Below the pieces are notes generated by a model, which was not told where the DNA came from, ran no database searches, and was given only the letters and a program-made list of their open reading frames with translations. This document shows, in pieces, positions 7,429 to 16,876 of a stretch of DNA of 64,000 bases (within the stretch, counting starts at the first letter, position 1; every line of letters starts with the position of its first letter). The position numbers and the translations under genes are program-made. Source of the DNA: an uncultured Oscillospiraceae bacterium (GTDB taxonomy: Bacteria > Bacillota > Clostridia > Oscillospirales > Oscillospiraceae); the NCBI GenBank assembly GCA_944385535.1, contig CALWXR010000001.1, forward strand, positions 1 to 64,000, in the 5' to 3' direction.

Positions 7429-8709
7429 TTAAAGGTTTTCCAGAAGGTCCAGGCAGAAATCGACATCCCTGTCGTATTGCTTCTTCCTTCTCATCCTTTG
7501 GGAATTGGAGAATATGCAAAGGCCGCCGCACTTGGCGTTGTCACAGTCCTCACAGATCTTTACCGCTTTCCTTCTGGTGGTGCACAGTTTTGCCACAATG
7601 TCGCTGTATTTCTCTATAGTCATGTCCTCGAGCCGGCCTATTGAGAACTCCCTCATGAACAGGCACGGCAGGATGCTGCCAGCGATCGATACGGTAAAGC
7701 CCTTCCTTCCCATATCGCAGCCGAAGAAATAGGTGTCCTTGTTGACCTCGACCTTAGGGCGCTTCAGTGAATCCCCGTATACCTTCATGGAGGATTTGCC
7801 TGCCGATTCCGACTCCTTATGCGAATTGTACCGCACCGCTCCTGCCTTGCCGGCCGGCACTACTGCGGCAAGTATAAGCTCAGCTCCGAATTTTTCAGCT
7901 ACGCCTACGATATGGTCTATATACTTCTCGTTTTCGTCGGTGACAGTCATGGAAATAAGGGTTCGTACATTGTTTTTCTGCAGGAATTCCAGCCCTTCGA
8001 TAACCTTGTCATAGATATCGCAGCCTCTTATCATGTTGTGGTAATTCCTGTCGCCGTCAAGGCTGATGGATACGCTTTCAGCGCCGAGGATCACCTGCTT
8101 GTGCCGCGAAAGCACGCTGCCGTTGGTAGCGATGCAGTATTTAAGCTCGTTTTCCTTAATGAAGCTGATTATTTCCTCGATATCGTCGCGCAGCAAGGGC
8201 TCACCGCCCGTGACCTCGATATACTGTATGCCCATGCTCTTCAGCTTGAGGAGCCTTTGCTTGATGGCCTCCAGCGGAGGATCCTTCTCGCAGCGCTCAA
8301 GGCCGTTATAGCAATGCGCGCAGTTTGCGTTGCAGCGCTGGGTGATCTCCAGCGTTGCATAATAAGCGGATATGCAGCTATCATAATAATGTACCTTGGG
8401 CTGATGGGTACCGTCCTCGCCAAGGTCGATGATTTTCTTTTTTATGAGCTGATTTATTTCGCCTGCCTCAAAGTCTTTTTTATTAAAGCAGAAGCCGTCC
8501 TTGAAGTAATTGCTGAAATTGCCTTCCGCGTATAAGGCTTGGTATAGCCCGTTGAAAATAAGCAGCGAATTCTTTGATATCCTGCACACGCACGAGGGCG
8601 ATATCCATAGCCTGTCCGGCAGGGCAGAAATATCCAGAACGCTGTTGTCCCTTATAAACTGTGTCTTGCAGGGCACGCTCAACGTGTACATTTTCTTGAC
8701 ATTTTCCAT
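7429..8709 (-). CDS. Radical SAM/SPASM peptide-modifying enzyme (PqqE/MftC-like)
   Basis: 426 aa. Residues 1-110 form a non-catalytic N-terminal region, perhaps a peptide-recognition fold. CNANCAHC (Cys126/130/133) binds the radical SAM cluster, and VTGGEPLLRDD and ISLDG are further barrel motifs. The C-terminus has a Cys-rich SPASM domain (CDMGRKGFTVSIAGSILPC, then CEDCDNAKCGGLC) for auxiliary iron-sulfur clusters. Enzymes of this build cross-link or decarboxylate residues in RiPP precursors. With a PqqD-like protein and a tiny precursor in the same operon, the 23-aa peptide is the likely substrate. Confidence 0.9.
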   Translation of the reverse strand: MENVKKMYTLSVPCKTQFIRDNSVLDISALPDRLWISPSCVCRISKNSLLIFNGLYQALYAEGNFSNYFKDGFCFNKKDFEAGEINQLIKKKIIDLGEDGTHQPKVHYYDSCISAYYATLEITQRCNANCAHCYNGLERCEKDPPLEAIKQRLLKLKSMGIQYIEVTGGEPLLRDDIEEIISFIKENELKYCIATNGSVLSRHKQVILGAESVSISLDGDRNYHNMIRGCDIYDKVIEGLEFLQKNNVRTLISMTVTDENEKYIDHIVGVAEKFGAELILAAVVPAGKAGAVRYNSHKESESAGKSSMKVYGDSLKRPKVEVNKDTYFFGCDMGRKGFTVSIAGSILPCLFMREFSIGRLEDMTIEKYSDIVAKLCTTRRKAVKICEDCDNAKCGGLCIFSNSQRMRRKKQYDRDVDFCLDLLENL

Positions 8710-8795
8710 AGTCTTATGTGTAATAAAATAAAATTATCTTTGCCCTTTCTTTAAATTAGCTGCCGCCCGGATCCCAGGCGGCGCGGAAAGTTCGG

Positions 8796-9809
8796 TCAGA
8801 ACTGCCCCTTGCAGCATCTCTTGCAGATGGGATTCTCATCCGCGCTCTGCAGTTTTCTGATTAGCCCGATGCTGCGGCTGTTTTCAAGTATCTCCTGAAG
8901 GCTCGATTCGGTCAGATCGCCGATGCTGTAGCATTCGAAGCACGCACAGACGATTCCGTCCGGCTGGATAAGGAACATGTTGCCGACTTCAAGGCACCGT
9001 TTGAGGGTGACCCCCGGCCTGTCCAGATAATACCTGTACAATGCCTGCTTATCGGTGATCCCGGGCTTGATTTTTACCTTGACCTTCCGAGCCTTGGCAT
9101 AATCCTGTATTTCTCTTATCGTGTCATAGAGCATGTCTACGTCGTGGCTGTTTTCGAATACGTTACTGTTGTTGACATAATGTTTGAATTCCTTGATGCC
9201 GAGCACCGCGCGGTCATAAACAGCCTGCGCAGTTTCTTCCTTTTTGGAAAGGAAATTGACATGCTGGAACGTTGCCGCCACGCCGAACGCGGCTGCTGTA
9301 TCAATAATATACCTGTAGCAGCCAAGGTTCTCAGGATGCATAACGCAGTTCAGCTCTATGCTTACGTCGCTTTGCTTAGCTGAAAGATATTTCTCCAGGG
9401 CAGCGAGAGTTTTATCGCATGCCCCCGGGCACTTCCTCAGCGAGTCATGGATCTCCGCCGTACCGTCCAGCGATATGTTAAGGAACATCGGGTGCATAGC
9501 AGCAAACCTTTCTATCTGCTCGCCGCTAATCACAGAGAAATTGCTCATTATACCGTACGGGATATCCAGCTTCTCAAGGTACGCCAATATATTGCAAAAA
9601 TCACTGCGCATGAAAGGCTCGCCGCCGGAAATTTTGACCCTCGGCACCCTGCCGCCGAAATAATCGTAAAGCTTGTCGATTATGCTTATATCCTGTTCAT
9701 AGGATAGCTCCTTATGCAGCTGTGTGTGGTTCTGTTCGCCATACAAATGGCAGACCCTGCAGCGCTGGTTGCAGCGGTGGGTTATTTCCCAGAAAATATA
9801 ATTGATCAT
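8796..9809 (-). CDS. Second radical SAM enzyme with SPASM-type C-terminus
   Basis: About 337 aa from the ATG at 9809; an upstream GTG at 9839 is possible, but AAAGGA lies just ahead of 9809. CNQRCRVC (Cys13/17/20) is the SAM-cluster motif, ISGGEPFMRSD and ISLDG follow, and the C-terminus has CLEVGNMFLIQPDGIVCAC and CKRCC, a shortened SPASM/twitch-type set of Cys. There is no N-terminal extension, unlike its partner at 7429. Between the two genes lies a GCCGCC/GGCGGC hairpin. It probably catalyses a second radical step on the peptide or a released intermediate. Confidence 0.88.
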   Translation of the reverse strand: MINYIFWEITHRCNQRCRVCHLYGEQNHTQLHKELSYEQDISIIDKLYDYFGGRVPRVKISGGEPFMRSDFCNILAYLEKLDIPYGIMSNFSVISGEQIERFAAMHPMFLNISLDGTAEIHDSLRKCPGACDKTLAALEKYLSAKQSDVSIELNCVMHPENLGCYRYIIDTAAAFGVAATFQHVNFLSKKEETAQAVYDRAVLGIKEFKHYVNNSNVFENSHDVDMLYDTIREIQDYAKARKVKVKIKPGITDKQALYRYYLDRPGVTLKRCLEVGNMFLIQPDGIVCACFECYSIGDLTESSLQEILENSRSIGLIRKLQSADENPICKRCCKGQF

Positions 9810-9892
9810 ATTCGGGCATTCCTTTCGGCCGGGCTTCACGGCGCGGGCCGTATATATTCATTGACCCGCCCCAGCAGCGCGTATTGCGCCTG

Positions 9893-10807
9893 TCAATAAA
9901 AGTTCTTTACGATATCTTCTATTTTGGGCTTTGTAATATTGACATCCTCTATGTCGCCGTGCTGGCTGCACCAGCTGATAGCCTTCATAACGTCGGAGAT
10001 GTCTCCCTTGAAGGTAATGATCTTCTTACTGTTGATCTCGACGGTCTCCGCTTCAAAGAGAAAGTCTCCTTTTTCTCCACCGCGAGGGGTATAAACGATC
10101 TCGCAGTTTTTCCCGGAGTTCTTCTCATTTATTTCCCTCGAGGTGTCGTCGTACAGCACCTTGCCGTGGTTGAGCACGATTATCCTGCCGCAGATAGCGT
10201 CGACGTCGGTAAGGTCATGGGTCGTCAGCAGGATGGTCACGTTTTTCTCCCTGTTGAGATAGACCAGGAAATTGCGGATTTTTTCTTTTACCGAAATATC
10301 CAGACCGATGGTCGGTTCGTCAAGGACTATTATCCGAGGCTTGAAGCACAGCGCGGCTATTATCTCGCAGCGCATCCTCTGGCCAAGGCTGAGCAGCCTG
10401 ACCGGCTTGTCTACGATCTCGCGGGCATCCATTTCATCAATGATCTCGTCAAGCCACATGTCGAATTCGTCCTTCTCCACTCCATAGACCCTACGCAGAA
10501 GACGGAAGGTATCCATAGCCGGCAAATCCCACCACAGCTGGCTCCTCTGGCCGAAAACTATGCCTATGTCCTTCATCAGCTGCTTGCGGTTGTCAAATGT
10601 GTTCTTCCCGTCGACTGTGACAAATCCTTCGGTAGGGTACATGACACCCAGTATCATTTTTATCAGCGTAGATTTACCGGCGCCGTTGGGCCCGAGCAGT
10701 CCGACTATGCTGCCTTCCTTTATCTCAAGATCCAGGCTGTCTATAGCCGTTACCGCTTTTTTTGTGTTGTTATTGTATATCTTAGTTAATCCGTTTATTT
10801 TGATCAT
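9893..10807 (-). CDS. ABC exporter ATP-binding subunit
   Basis: 304 aa. LLGPNGAGKSTLIKM is Walker A, LSLGQRMRCEI the signature motif, IIVLDEPTIGLD Walker B, and TTHDL the switch His. A C-terminal extension of about 90 residues is typical of ABC-2 drug and antibiotic export ATPases. Two ABC-2 permease genes precede it with almost no spacing (10810), so the three encode one transporter, which probably exports the pathway product and may give self-protection. Confidence 0.92.
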   Translation of the reverse strand: MIKINGLTKIYNNNTKKAVTAIDSLDLEIKEGSIVGLLGPNGAGKSTLIKMILGVMYPTEGFVTVDGKNTFDNRKQLMKDIGIVFGQRSQLWWDLPAMDTFRLLRRVYGVEKDEFDMWLDEIIDEMDAREIVDKPVRLLSLGQRMRCEIIAALCFKPRIIVLDEPTIGLDISVKEKIRNFLVYLNREKNVTILLTTHDLTDVDAICGRIIVLNHGKVLYDDTSREINEKNSGKNCEIVYTPRGGEKGDFLFEAETVEINSKKIITFKGDISDVMKAISWCSQHGDIEDVNITKPKIEDIVKNFY

Positions 10808-10809
10808 TA

Positions 10810-11607
10810 TTAACCTCCCGCTCCTTCATACTTTTTGATTCCCAGCTTCCATACAAGCTTTGCTATGCCCCACATCAGGGCAGCTACAAGGAATATCACC
10901 AGCTTTATGACAGTGTGGTCGCCCTCTTTATTCAATATAACCATGGCGGGGTAATAGCTGATAAAAGCGACAGGCACTAAGTATGTAAATATTTCCTGCA
11001 GGATCCGGCTGTAGATAGTTATCGGGTAAACTATAGCCCGCAGCGTGCCGTGGGTGAAGATCCCGAGCAGCTCCCGCGAATTAATGATCCAGAAGGATAC
11101 GCTTGCTGTAATGATGAATATCGAGCTGTATATCACTGTACCCGTGACAAGGAATACGACCAGCCATAATATAGAGGTACTGCTGAAATTCTTGACACAC
11201 GAGTAGATTATGATCAGCAGGCCCAGCAGTACCTGCCCCAAACGATCAACGGGTATTTCCTCTATCATCGTACAGAAAAGATCGCTTTCGGGGCGTATCA
11301 GTTTTATGAGGAACTTACCGTTTTTCAGCTGCCTGGGGATGTTGTTGATACCGCACAGCAGCAGCCTGGACATCGCGTAGGCGACGGTAGCCATGCCGTA
11401 GATCAGCATTATCTCATATTTTGACCAGTTGTTGATATCCGATACCTTACTTATCAGGAAAAAAGTTGATATGAATTCGCAGAAGTAAGTAATAAACATC
11501 ACAAAGCACTTCAAAATGAAGGACGATCTGTATTGGAACTGTGATTTAAGGCTCATCGTCAGGCACATGGCCCAAACGCCGATCTTATGTTTAACCTCCC
11601 TGAACAT
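10810..11607 (-). CDS. ABC-2 family permease subunit
   Basis: 265 aa from the ATG at 11607 (starts MFREVKHKIGV), with AAGG close upstream and a 17-base overlap with the preceding permease gene. About six hydrophobic membrane segments are visible, for example FVMFITYFCEFISTFFLIS, plus a Trp/Ile-rich C-terminal helix. It pairs with the permease at 11591-12391 and the ATPase at 9893 in a heterodimeric exporter. The longer frame upstream to 11679 runs into the neighbour and is unlikely. Confidence 0.85.
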   Translation of the reverse strand: MFREVKHKIGVWAMCLTMSLKSQFQYRSSFILKCFVMFITYFCEFISTFFLISKVSDINNWSKYEIMLIYGMATVAYAMSRLLLCGINNIPRQLKNGKFLIKLIRPESDLFCTMIEEIPVDRLGQVLLGLLIIIYSCVKNFSSTSILWLVVFLVTGTVIYSSIFIITASVSFWIINSRELLGIFTHGTLRAIVYPITIYSRILQEIFTYLVPVAFISYYPAMVILNKEGDHTVIKLVIFLVAALMWGIAKLVWKLGIKKYEGAGG

Positions 11608-12391
11608 AGACCTTTTTCCTTTCCTTGTCATAAACGAAATAAGATACCAGCAACAGTGCCAGCGCCCAGAAGGTCTCAAGGAGAAGCAGCTTCGGTATGC
11701 TGCCCTCTGTACCGAGGATGATCGAGATAGGCAGATAAATCTGCGCGGAAAAAGGTAAATAGAGCGATATCCGGTAGAGCCATTCCGGAAAAATGTTCAG
11801 CGGCAGCAGTCCACCCGAGAAGAAAAGCTCAATCGCCATTATCAGGTCTACCACACCCATCGACGTGCTGGTTTTTATTGCCAGCATTACAATAATGAAC
11901 TGGATTTCGTTGGCGATAACAAGTCCGATAATGATCGAATAAACAAAGTAAAGCAGCATCATGGGCGTGACATGAGGATACCATTTCAGCGCAACCATTC
12001 CAATAAGCAGAAGCGGCAGGAAGCGCCAGAGCAGATAATACAGCACGCGCCCGGCCTCCATGCCGATAAGGTAACCGATCAGGCCGATGGGGTTGGTAAG
12101 GTAAAAAATAATATTCCCCGATTTTATCAGGTCATCTATATCTATCCCGCCCAGGCTGCCGCTAAGGCCGGTTATGGTCAGCAGCGCCTCAGTGAGGATG
12201 ACATAGCCGACGCCCTGCTGCACGGTATATGAGCTAATACCGTGTTTGATAAAGGCGACAAGTATGTACATCTGGATGATCAGCCAGAAGGAATTGACAA
12301 TTATGCCGAAGAGGTTAGACTGTTTATAGGTGGCGTTTGTCTTGTAGCTGAGCTTTGCTATATGCAGCAGGCATTTCAGTTTATCCATCAA
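11591..12391 (-). CDS. ABC-2 family permease subunit
   Basis: 266 aa with six predicted membrane helices (for example WLIIQMYILVAFI and LLYFVYSIIIGLVIA) and a Gly-rich GGLLPLNIFPEW loop, as in ABC-2 permeases such as those of antibiotic exporters. It lies seven bases after the shikimate-dehydrogenase-like gene in the transcript and overlaps its partner permease. Confidence 0.85.
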   Translation of the reverse strand: MMDKLKCLLHIAKLSYKTNATYKQSNLFGIIVNSFWLIIQMYILVAFIKHGISSYTVQQGVGYVILTEALLTITGLSGSLGGIDIDDLIKSGNIIFYLTNPIGLIGYLIGMEAGRVLYYLLWRFLPLLLIGMVALKWYPHVTPMMLLYFVYSIIIGLVIANEIQFIIVMLAIKTSTSMGVVDLIMAIELFFSGGLLPLNIFPEWLYRISLYLPFSAQIYLPISIILGTEGSIPKLLLLETFWALALLLVSYFVYDKERKKVYVQGG

Positions 12392-12398
12392 TATCGTG

Positions 12399-13871
12399 CT
12401 ACCTCCTGTTTTTGAAATAGTATTCGAGGACGGCGTCCTTCATCACAGCGGCGTGGGAAGCGTTCAGCTCGATATCAAACGCGTCGGTAAAGCTGAACAT
12501 AGCCTGCGAGACCAGCAGCTCGACCCCGGACACCGTTTTTATGCCGTGGAGCCTGCCTGCCTCAAGTAGCTTCGTTTCATAAGGGTTGTAAATGGATTCC
12601 ACAATTAGATTGCAGTTGACCATTTCGGCCAGCTGGGCTTCGGTAACGGCCATTTCATCCTCCCTGCCGTACATGCCGCATGGGGTGCCGTTGATGATCA
12701 CTTCGACATCTCGGGCGATCTCCGATATTTCGTCCGACGTTATTCTGACCAAAGCCGTCCCGTTATAGCGCGCGGTCTGGTTGTCCCTTGCCACCAGCGT
12801 ATCAGCCTTATCGCCCTCTATGTCATAGATATAGATTTTACCTGCGTGATCCCGGCTGAGCAGGACGGGCAGCGTCTGGATAACGCCTCCGGCACCAAGC
12901 ACAAGAAAGCGCCTGCCTCTGATGTCGTTATTCTGTTTAATTATCCTCAGGAGGCCGATGCCGTCGGTATTGGAGCCGCAGACGGCGCGCTGCCTTTTGA
13001 AGATGGTATTCACAGTCCTGTTCCGTTTGAGCGACGCGCTTGTCCGATCGCATTGCGCGAACGCCCAATTTTTCCACGGCATGGCGACGTTAAAGCCCAT
13101 AGCACCCATTTTGACGATTTCCTCGTCGTACTGCTTCTGCAGGAGGTCTATGTCGTCGGTATGGATGACCTTGTAGATTACCGGCAGCCCAAGATACCTG
13201 AACAGTGAGGTCCACATGACCGGAGCAAAGCTGTACTTATCTATCGAGCTGTTCCCTATGAGGCCCCACTCGAATACCTCATTGTCCTTCAAATTATCAT
13301 ACAGAGAACGGGTATCGTCGTATCTGCCGCACAGGTCAAAGCTTTTATCCGACAGGGCGCGAAGGATAAGGTCGTCAGTCCTGCCGTCACGTTTTTTATT
13401 GCCTGCGTCGCCGTCACGCGGCGCCGCTTTAGCGCAGTCCAGTATATCGGCCTTGAAAAGTGTGCTTAGGGTATACCTGCCGTTGACGAGGCAAATGACC
13501 TTTCCCTCGTTGCCAACGCTTACAGGCTGAGATGAAATGCCGCAGTATTCATAAAAATGTGCGGAAATGTGCTCCTCGAAGATGATGGTATCGATATTAT
13601 CGACCGCCTTTATGCTGAAGGGGCCGTATACTTTCCGGCAGCAGTCATGCTCATAGATGCCTATAAAAAAGGTGTACTGCATTTCCCTGGCGGCAAACAT
13701 TTCGAAGATATTCCCACTGTCAGACGCTTTTTTCCAGCTGAGGATGCTGCCGGTCGTGGAAATATGCAGGGTCAGGCCTTCGCCCCCGCCTGAGAGCGGG
13801 TTTTCGATCAAGAACCGGCGCTTTTCCTCCGAATTGTCATTGAACAATATTGCTATCTTATCGTTTATCAT
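12399..13871 (-). CDS. Shikimate-dehydrogenase-fold protein with an unknown N-terminal half
   Basis: 490 aa. The second half (about 200-490) follows AroE: WGLIGNSS, NVAMPWKNWAF with the catalytic Lys, GSNTDGIGLL with the catalytic Asp, the nucleotide loop GAGGVIQT, and INGTPCGMYG. The first 200 residues match nothing I know. AroE itself is about 280 aa, so this is a fusion or a large extension. The SLS substrate motif is replaced by DKYSF, so shikimate is probably not the substrate. Inference: an NAD(P)H-dependent keto reduction in the pathway. Confidence 0.75.
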   Translation of the reverse strand: MINDKIAILFNDNSEEKRRFLIENPLSGGGEGLTLHISTTGSILSWKKASDSGNIFEMFAAREMQYTFFIGIYEHDCCRKVYGPFSIKAVDNIDTIIFEEHISAHFYEYCGISSQPVSVGNEGKVICLVNGRYTLSTLFKADILDCAKAAPRDGDAGNKKRDGRTDDLILRALSDKSFDLCGRYDDTRSLYDNLKDNEVFEWGLIGNSSIDKYSFAPVMWTSLFRYLGLPVIYKVIHTDDIDLLQKQYDEEIVKMGAMGFNVAMPWKNWAFAQCDRTSASLKRNRTVNTIFKRQRAVCGSNTDGIGLLRIIKQNNDIRGRRFLVLGAGGVIQTLPVLLSRDHAGKIYIYDIEGDKADTLVARDNQTARYNGTALVRITSDEISEIARDVEVIINGTPCGMYGREDEMAVTEAQLAEMVNCNLIVESIYNPYETKLLEAGRLHGIKTVSGVELLVSQAMFSFTDAFDIELNASHAAVMKDAVLEYYFKNRR

Positions 13872-13966
13872 GTATAACCCGTACCTCTGTACGGCTCCTT
13901 ATTCTCATTTATTACGGGCAGGATATGCTGTCAAGGCGGATACGGAAGGTATGATAAAATAGCCGA

Positions 13967-14707
13967 TCAATCAGACAGCTCCGCTATGCTTCCCCTGACG
14001 GCGGCGCATATCCTTTCATGGACGGTGTTTTTGTCAGCCGAGGAATCGATCAGGACGCAGTTCGGCTTTTCCCTGAACAGTTCCATGTATTCCTTCCTGA
14101 TGATCCTCTGGTAGAGGGACCAGTTTTCGATCTTGCTCGCAGACAGCTCAAGGTCGCAGCCGGCCTCCCAGTAGGATACCTGCTCCTCGCTCACAAGGCC
14201 CTTGCGTTTTATGGCCTCCTGTTCGTCGATGTCCATGTATATTATCAGATCCGGTTCCCTCAATGAATCCAACACCTGCAGGAACTGCCCGCTGACATTT
14301 CTTGCCCGCGCCCGAACCAGCAGCGTATAAACATAGCGGTCCATCAGTACGGTCTTCCCGTCCTGCAGCACCGGAATGATATTGCGCGCGAGGGTGTCGG
14401 TTATGCCGGCAAGGAAGAGCAGGGTGCTCGTATAAGGATCGAAATTCTCCCATTTTCCTTTCAATACAGCGTGGTACACTGTGGAGGATTGCTTGTACGA
14501 ATGCTTTTCCGCCCTGATGTTATACCGGTCCATATGCTCCTTCAGCAGCTTTATCTGCGTGGATTTGCCTGCCCCGTCAAGCCCTTCAAAAACGATCATT
14601 TTTCCGGGCAGGTCGTCCAATTCGTGCTCCATCGACCTGCAGGGCTTATTCTTTGGGTAGTTTACGGTATTTTTGGAAAAATCTGGGACATCATCTATCA
14701 AAATCAT
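13967..14707 (-). CDS. Thymidylate-kinase-like P-loop kinase
   Basis: 246 aa. FEGLDGAGKSTQIKLL (Walker A, around residue 42) and MDRYVYTLL match dTMP kinase, and LIIYMDID is the next core strand. An extra N-terminal segment of about 35 residues precedes the fold. The gene overlaps the small gene at 14704 by four bases. A second dTMP kinase in a biosynthetic operon suggests phosphorylation of a nucleotide-like or hydroxylated intermediate. The true substrate is not visible. Confidence 0.75.
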   Translation of the reverse strand: MILIDDVPDFSKNTVNYPKNKPCRSMEHELDDLPGKMIVFEGLDGAGKSTQIKLLKEHMDRYNIRAEKHSYKQSSTVYHAVLKGKWENFDPYTSTLLFLAGITDTLARNIIPVLQDGKTVLMDRYVYTLLVRARARNVSGQFLQVLDSLREPDLIIYMDIDEQEAIKRKGLVSEEQVSYWEAGCDLELSASKIENWSLYQRIIRKEYMELFREKPNCVLIDSSADKNTVHERICAAVRGSIAELSD

Positions 14708-14910
14708 TGCTGCTCGCCGCCCTCCTCAACGGTCATTCCCTGGGCTTCGACGAACCGTTTGATCTCAGCGGCTTTTGAATAGTCTACGAGGCTCATGCCT
14801 TTATCGAAAATGCCACGGCCAAGTATCCATACGTAATCCCTGTTCATATAAGAAATCTGGACGCTGGATTCTCCGTTAGCGGTATCCCCTTCAGCCATTA
14901 TCAGCTTCAT
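14704..14910 (-). CDS. Small unknown protein of the RiPP operon
   Basis: 68 aa, acidic, including ISYMNRDYVWILGRGIFDKG. It has no membrane segment or Cys. It overlaps the SDR gene by 20 bases upstream and the kinase gene by four bases downstream, which supports real translation. An inner ATG at 14898 is an alternative start. I do not recognise the family; it may be a partner subunit of the kinase or of the SDR. Confidence 0.6.
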   Translation of the reverse strand: MKLIMAEGDTANGESSVQISYMNRDYVWILGRGIFDKGMSLVDYSKAAEIKRFVEAQGMTVEEGGEQQ

Positions 14911-15799
14911 CTTCAGTCATCTCCCTTAACATTTCGTCGACCGCCGGATATTTTATGCCTAACAGCCTCTCGGAACACGATACATTCAGCGATACGTTTT
15001 TGGGACGGTAGCTTTTGCCCGTGACGCTCACGATATTCGAAGCGTCGAGCCCAAGGAAGCCGGCTATTCTCAGCCCGAAATCATACCTGCTGATAGCCTC
15101 ACCGCCGCAGCAGTGGAGTATTCCGAGCGACCGTTTCTGTAATACCACGCGCAGCTGCCTGTACAGCGCCCCGACATACGTCGGCGATATTATCTCGTCA
15201 AAGGGCAGCTTAATAGTCTTTCCCGCCGAAAGCCTGGCTGCTACATGGTCGACGAATTCACTCTGGTTGACTACCTCGTCCCGGTCGAAATTGTCGCTCG
15301 AGGGGTTTATCCTGTAGTCGAACACCAGCGCTGTCCTGCATATGGTCACGCCGTCCAGGCCGAGCAGCCGACGTTCGACCTCGGCCTTGTACTTGCCGTA
15401 GTTATTTACCGGCGATGGCGCGGAATCCTCTTTGTAATCGCCCGCCTTCCCGTCAAACACCTGGTCGCTGGACATAAACACAAAATGCGCGCCGTTATTC
15501 CTTGAAAGCTTGTACAATTCAAGCGCTGCAAGCACATTGGTGCGGTATGCACCCGGATCGTTTTCGCATACGACAAGGCTTTTTTCCGCTGCAAGATGCA
15601 GGACGGCGTCTATTTTATACTTTGCGAACAGACCCTGTAAAAAATCCCTGTCCTCAATATTTCCCCGGACAAACTGGGGGCCGCCGCTTACCGGGCGGGG
15701 GAGCTCCTGTCTGTCAGTAGCCAGTATGTCATACTCTTTCGATAAATGCCGCATGCAGTATCCGCCTATAAAACCTGTTGCCCCCGTTATCAGTAACAT
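14891..15799 (-). CDS. Extended SDR, NAD-dependent epimerase / RmlD-like reductase
   Basis: 302 aa from the ATG at 15799, chosen because AGGGGG lies upstream and the Rossmann motif GATGFIGG then sits at the very N-terminus; the frame stays open to 15862. SSDQVFDG and NNYGKYK (catalytic Tyr and Lys) follow, as in dTDP-4-dehydrorhamnose reductases. These enzymes reduce or epimerise sugar nucleotides. With nucleotidyltransferases and a CTP-synthase paralogue in the same operon, a nucleotide-linked substrate is plausible but unproven. Confidence 0.82.
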   Translation of the reverse strand: MLLITGATGFIGGYCMRHLSKEYDILATDRQELPRPVSGGPQFVRGNIEDRDFLQGLFAKYKIDAVLHLAAEKSLVVCENDPGAYRTNVLAALELYKLSRNNGAHFVFMSSDQVFDGKAGDYKEDSAPSPVNNYGKYKAEVERRLLGLDGVTICRTALVFDYRINPSSDNFDRDEVVNQSEFVDHVAARLSAGKTIKLPFDEIISPTYVGALYRQLRVVLQKRSLGILHCCGGEAISRYDFGLRIAGFLGLDASNIVSVTGKSYRPKNVSLNVSCSERLLGIKYPAVDEMLREMTEDEADNG

Positions 15800-15870
15800 A
15801 TTGTTATTTACCCCCTGTTGATTTTGTCCCGCGTCGGAGCGGGCCGGTCCGGAGCCGGGCACGCGCGGCG

Positions 15871-16614
15871 CTACAGGTCAATGTCTATCTCATCTTCGCT
15901 GTCATCACTGTTTTTTACCAGCAGCAGGTTCAGGCACACATATATTTCGCTGGAATTGCAAAGCAGGTGGAAAACGATGCTGGGGATCAGCGACCTTGAA
16001 AGGCTGTAAAGGACAGCCGATACCATGCCCGCGCCAAACTGCTTGGCATAGTCGGCGAACCTGTATTTATCCCCCCACGGCAGGCTCGCATGGTAGAGCA
16101 CGAACATAACGGCGCTGATAAGCATGTATATCCAGTTGAAGTACCTGTCGCCGATAAGATAGTATCTGAAAAAGTACTCCTCGCATATCGCGGCACCTAT
16201 CAGATTGTAGATCATCAGCACGCGGGCATAGTCCTCCTCTTTACTGTCCGCGAACAGCCGTTCCCTGACAATGACCAGCTTGGTCTTGCTGTACTCAGCG
16301 GCAAACACCGCTGCGCCGGCGAGCACAGCGGCGAGCACCGCCCACCACTGGCCGTTCAGGCCATTAAGCACCCTGTTATGGACCAACACCGCCGGCAGCA
16401 GAAAAACCGTAAAATAAATAGTCATCCTAAGAAAATATGTAAGATGACTAGATTTGGGTATTCTCCTTGTATTGCCCAATACAAGGAGAATAAGCACCCA
16501 GAATAAGATTTTTTCTGAATTTCCCCAATACGCCAGTATCATGACCAAGGAAGCTATATATGCCAATGAGCTTTTATAATTGATCACATTGTTAATTATC
16601 GCTTTCTTTTCCAT
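15871..16614 (-). CDS. CPBP-family intramembrane metalloprotease
   Basis: 247 aa with about eight hydrophobic segments. The three CPBP/Abi motifs are present: EEYFFR (near residue 145), FVLYH (near 172) and IVFHLLCN. The family cleaves membrane-proximal peptides and is often found with bacteriocin genes for maturation or immunity. The gene overlaps the PqqD-like gene by 23 bases. Inference: it releases the modified C-terminus from the leader or protects the producer. No other peptidase is visible in the operon. Confidence 0.85.
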   Translation of the reverse strand: MEKKAIINNVINYKSSLAYIASLVMILAYWGNSEKILFWVLILLVLGNTRRIPKSSHLTYFLRMTIYFTVFLLPAVLVHNRVLNGLNGQWWAVLAAVLAGAAVFAAEYSKTKLVIVRERLFADSKEEDYARVLMIYNLIGAAICEEYFFRYYLIGDRYFNWIYMLISAVMFVLYHASLPWGDKYRFADYAKQFGAGMVSAVLYSLSRSLIPSIVFHLLCNSSEIYVCLNLLLVKNSDDSEDEIDIDL

Positions 16615-16876
16615 TACCCACCGCGCCGATAGAAATCAAAAAGCTGATGTAAGAATCGACATCTGTCCTTATCTGGGCGGGTGTCGTATCCTCATACTTC
16701 GTGTTTACCTTTCCGACGAACTCGTCGAGCGTCATATCCTTGCCAACGTACTTCCAGACGATGGCGCCCATATCATTAAGCAGATAGCAAGAACCGCTTC
16801 CGTATAGATAATATTTGCCCTCGATCTCACGGACCTTGAATTTCTTTTTCCTGTATAATTCGCTGAAGCTGTCCAT
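16592..16876 (-). CDS. PqqD-type peptide chaperone (RiPP recognition element)
   Basis: 94 aa. The sequence YYLYGSGSCYLLNDMGAIVW followed by a helical C-terminus fits the PqqD fold, whose winged-helix surface binds RiPP leader peptides and presents them to a radical SAM enzyme. Its start overlaps the stop of the upstream nucleotidyltransferase (TAATG), so the two are co-translated. It is the strongest single sign that this operon modifies a peptide. Confidence 0.85.
   Translation of the reverse strand: MDSFSELYRKKKFKVREIEGKYYLYGSGSCYLLNDMGAIVWKYVGKDMTLDEFVGKVNTKYEDTTPAQIRTDVDSYISFLISIGAVGNGKESDN

Noticed and set aside
9884..10789. A 301-codon forward frame
   Set aside because: Exact shadow of the ABC ATPase gene, which has all the ATPase motifs.
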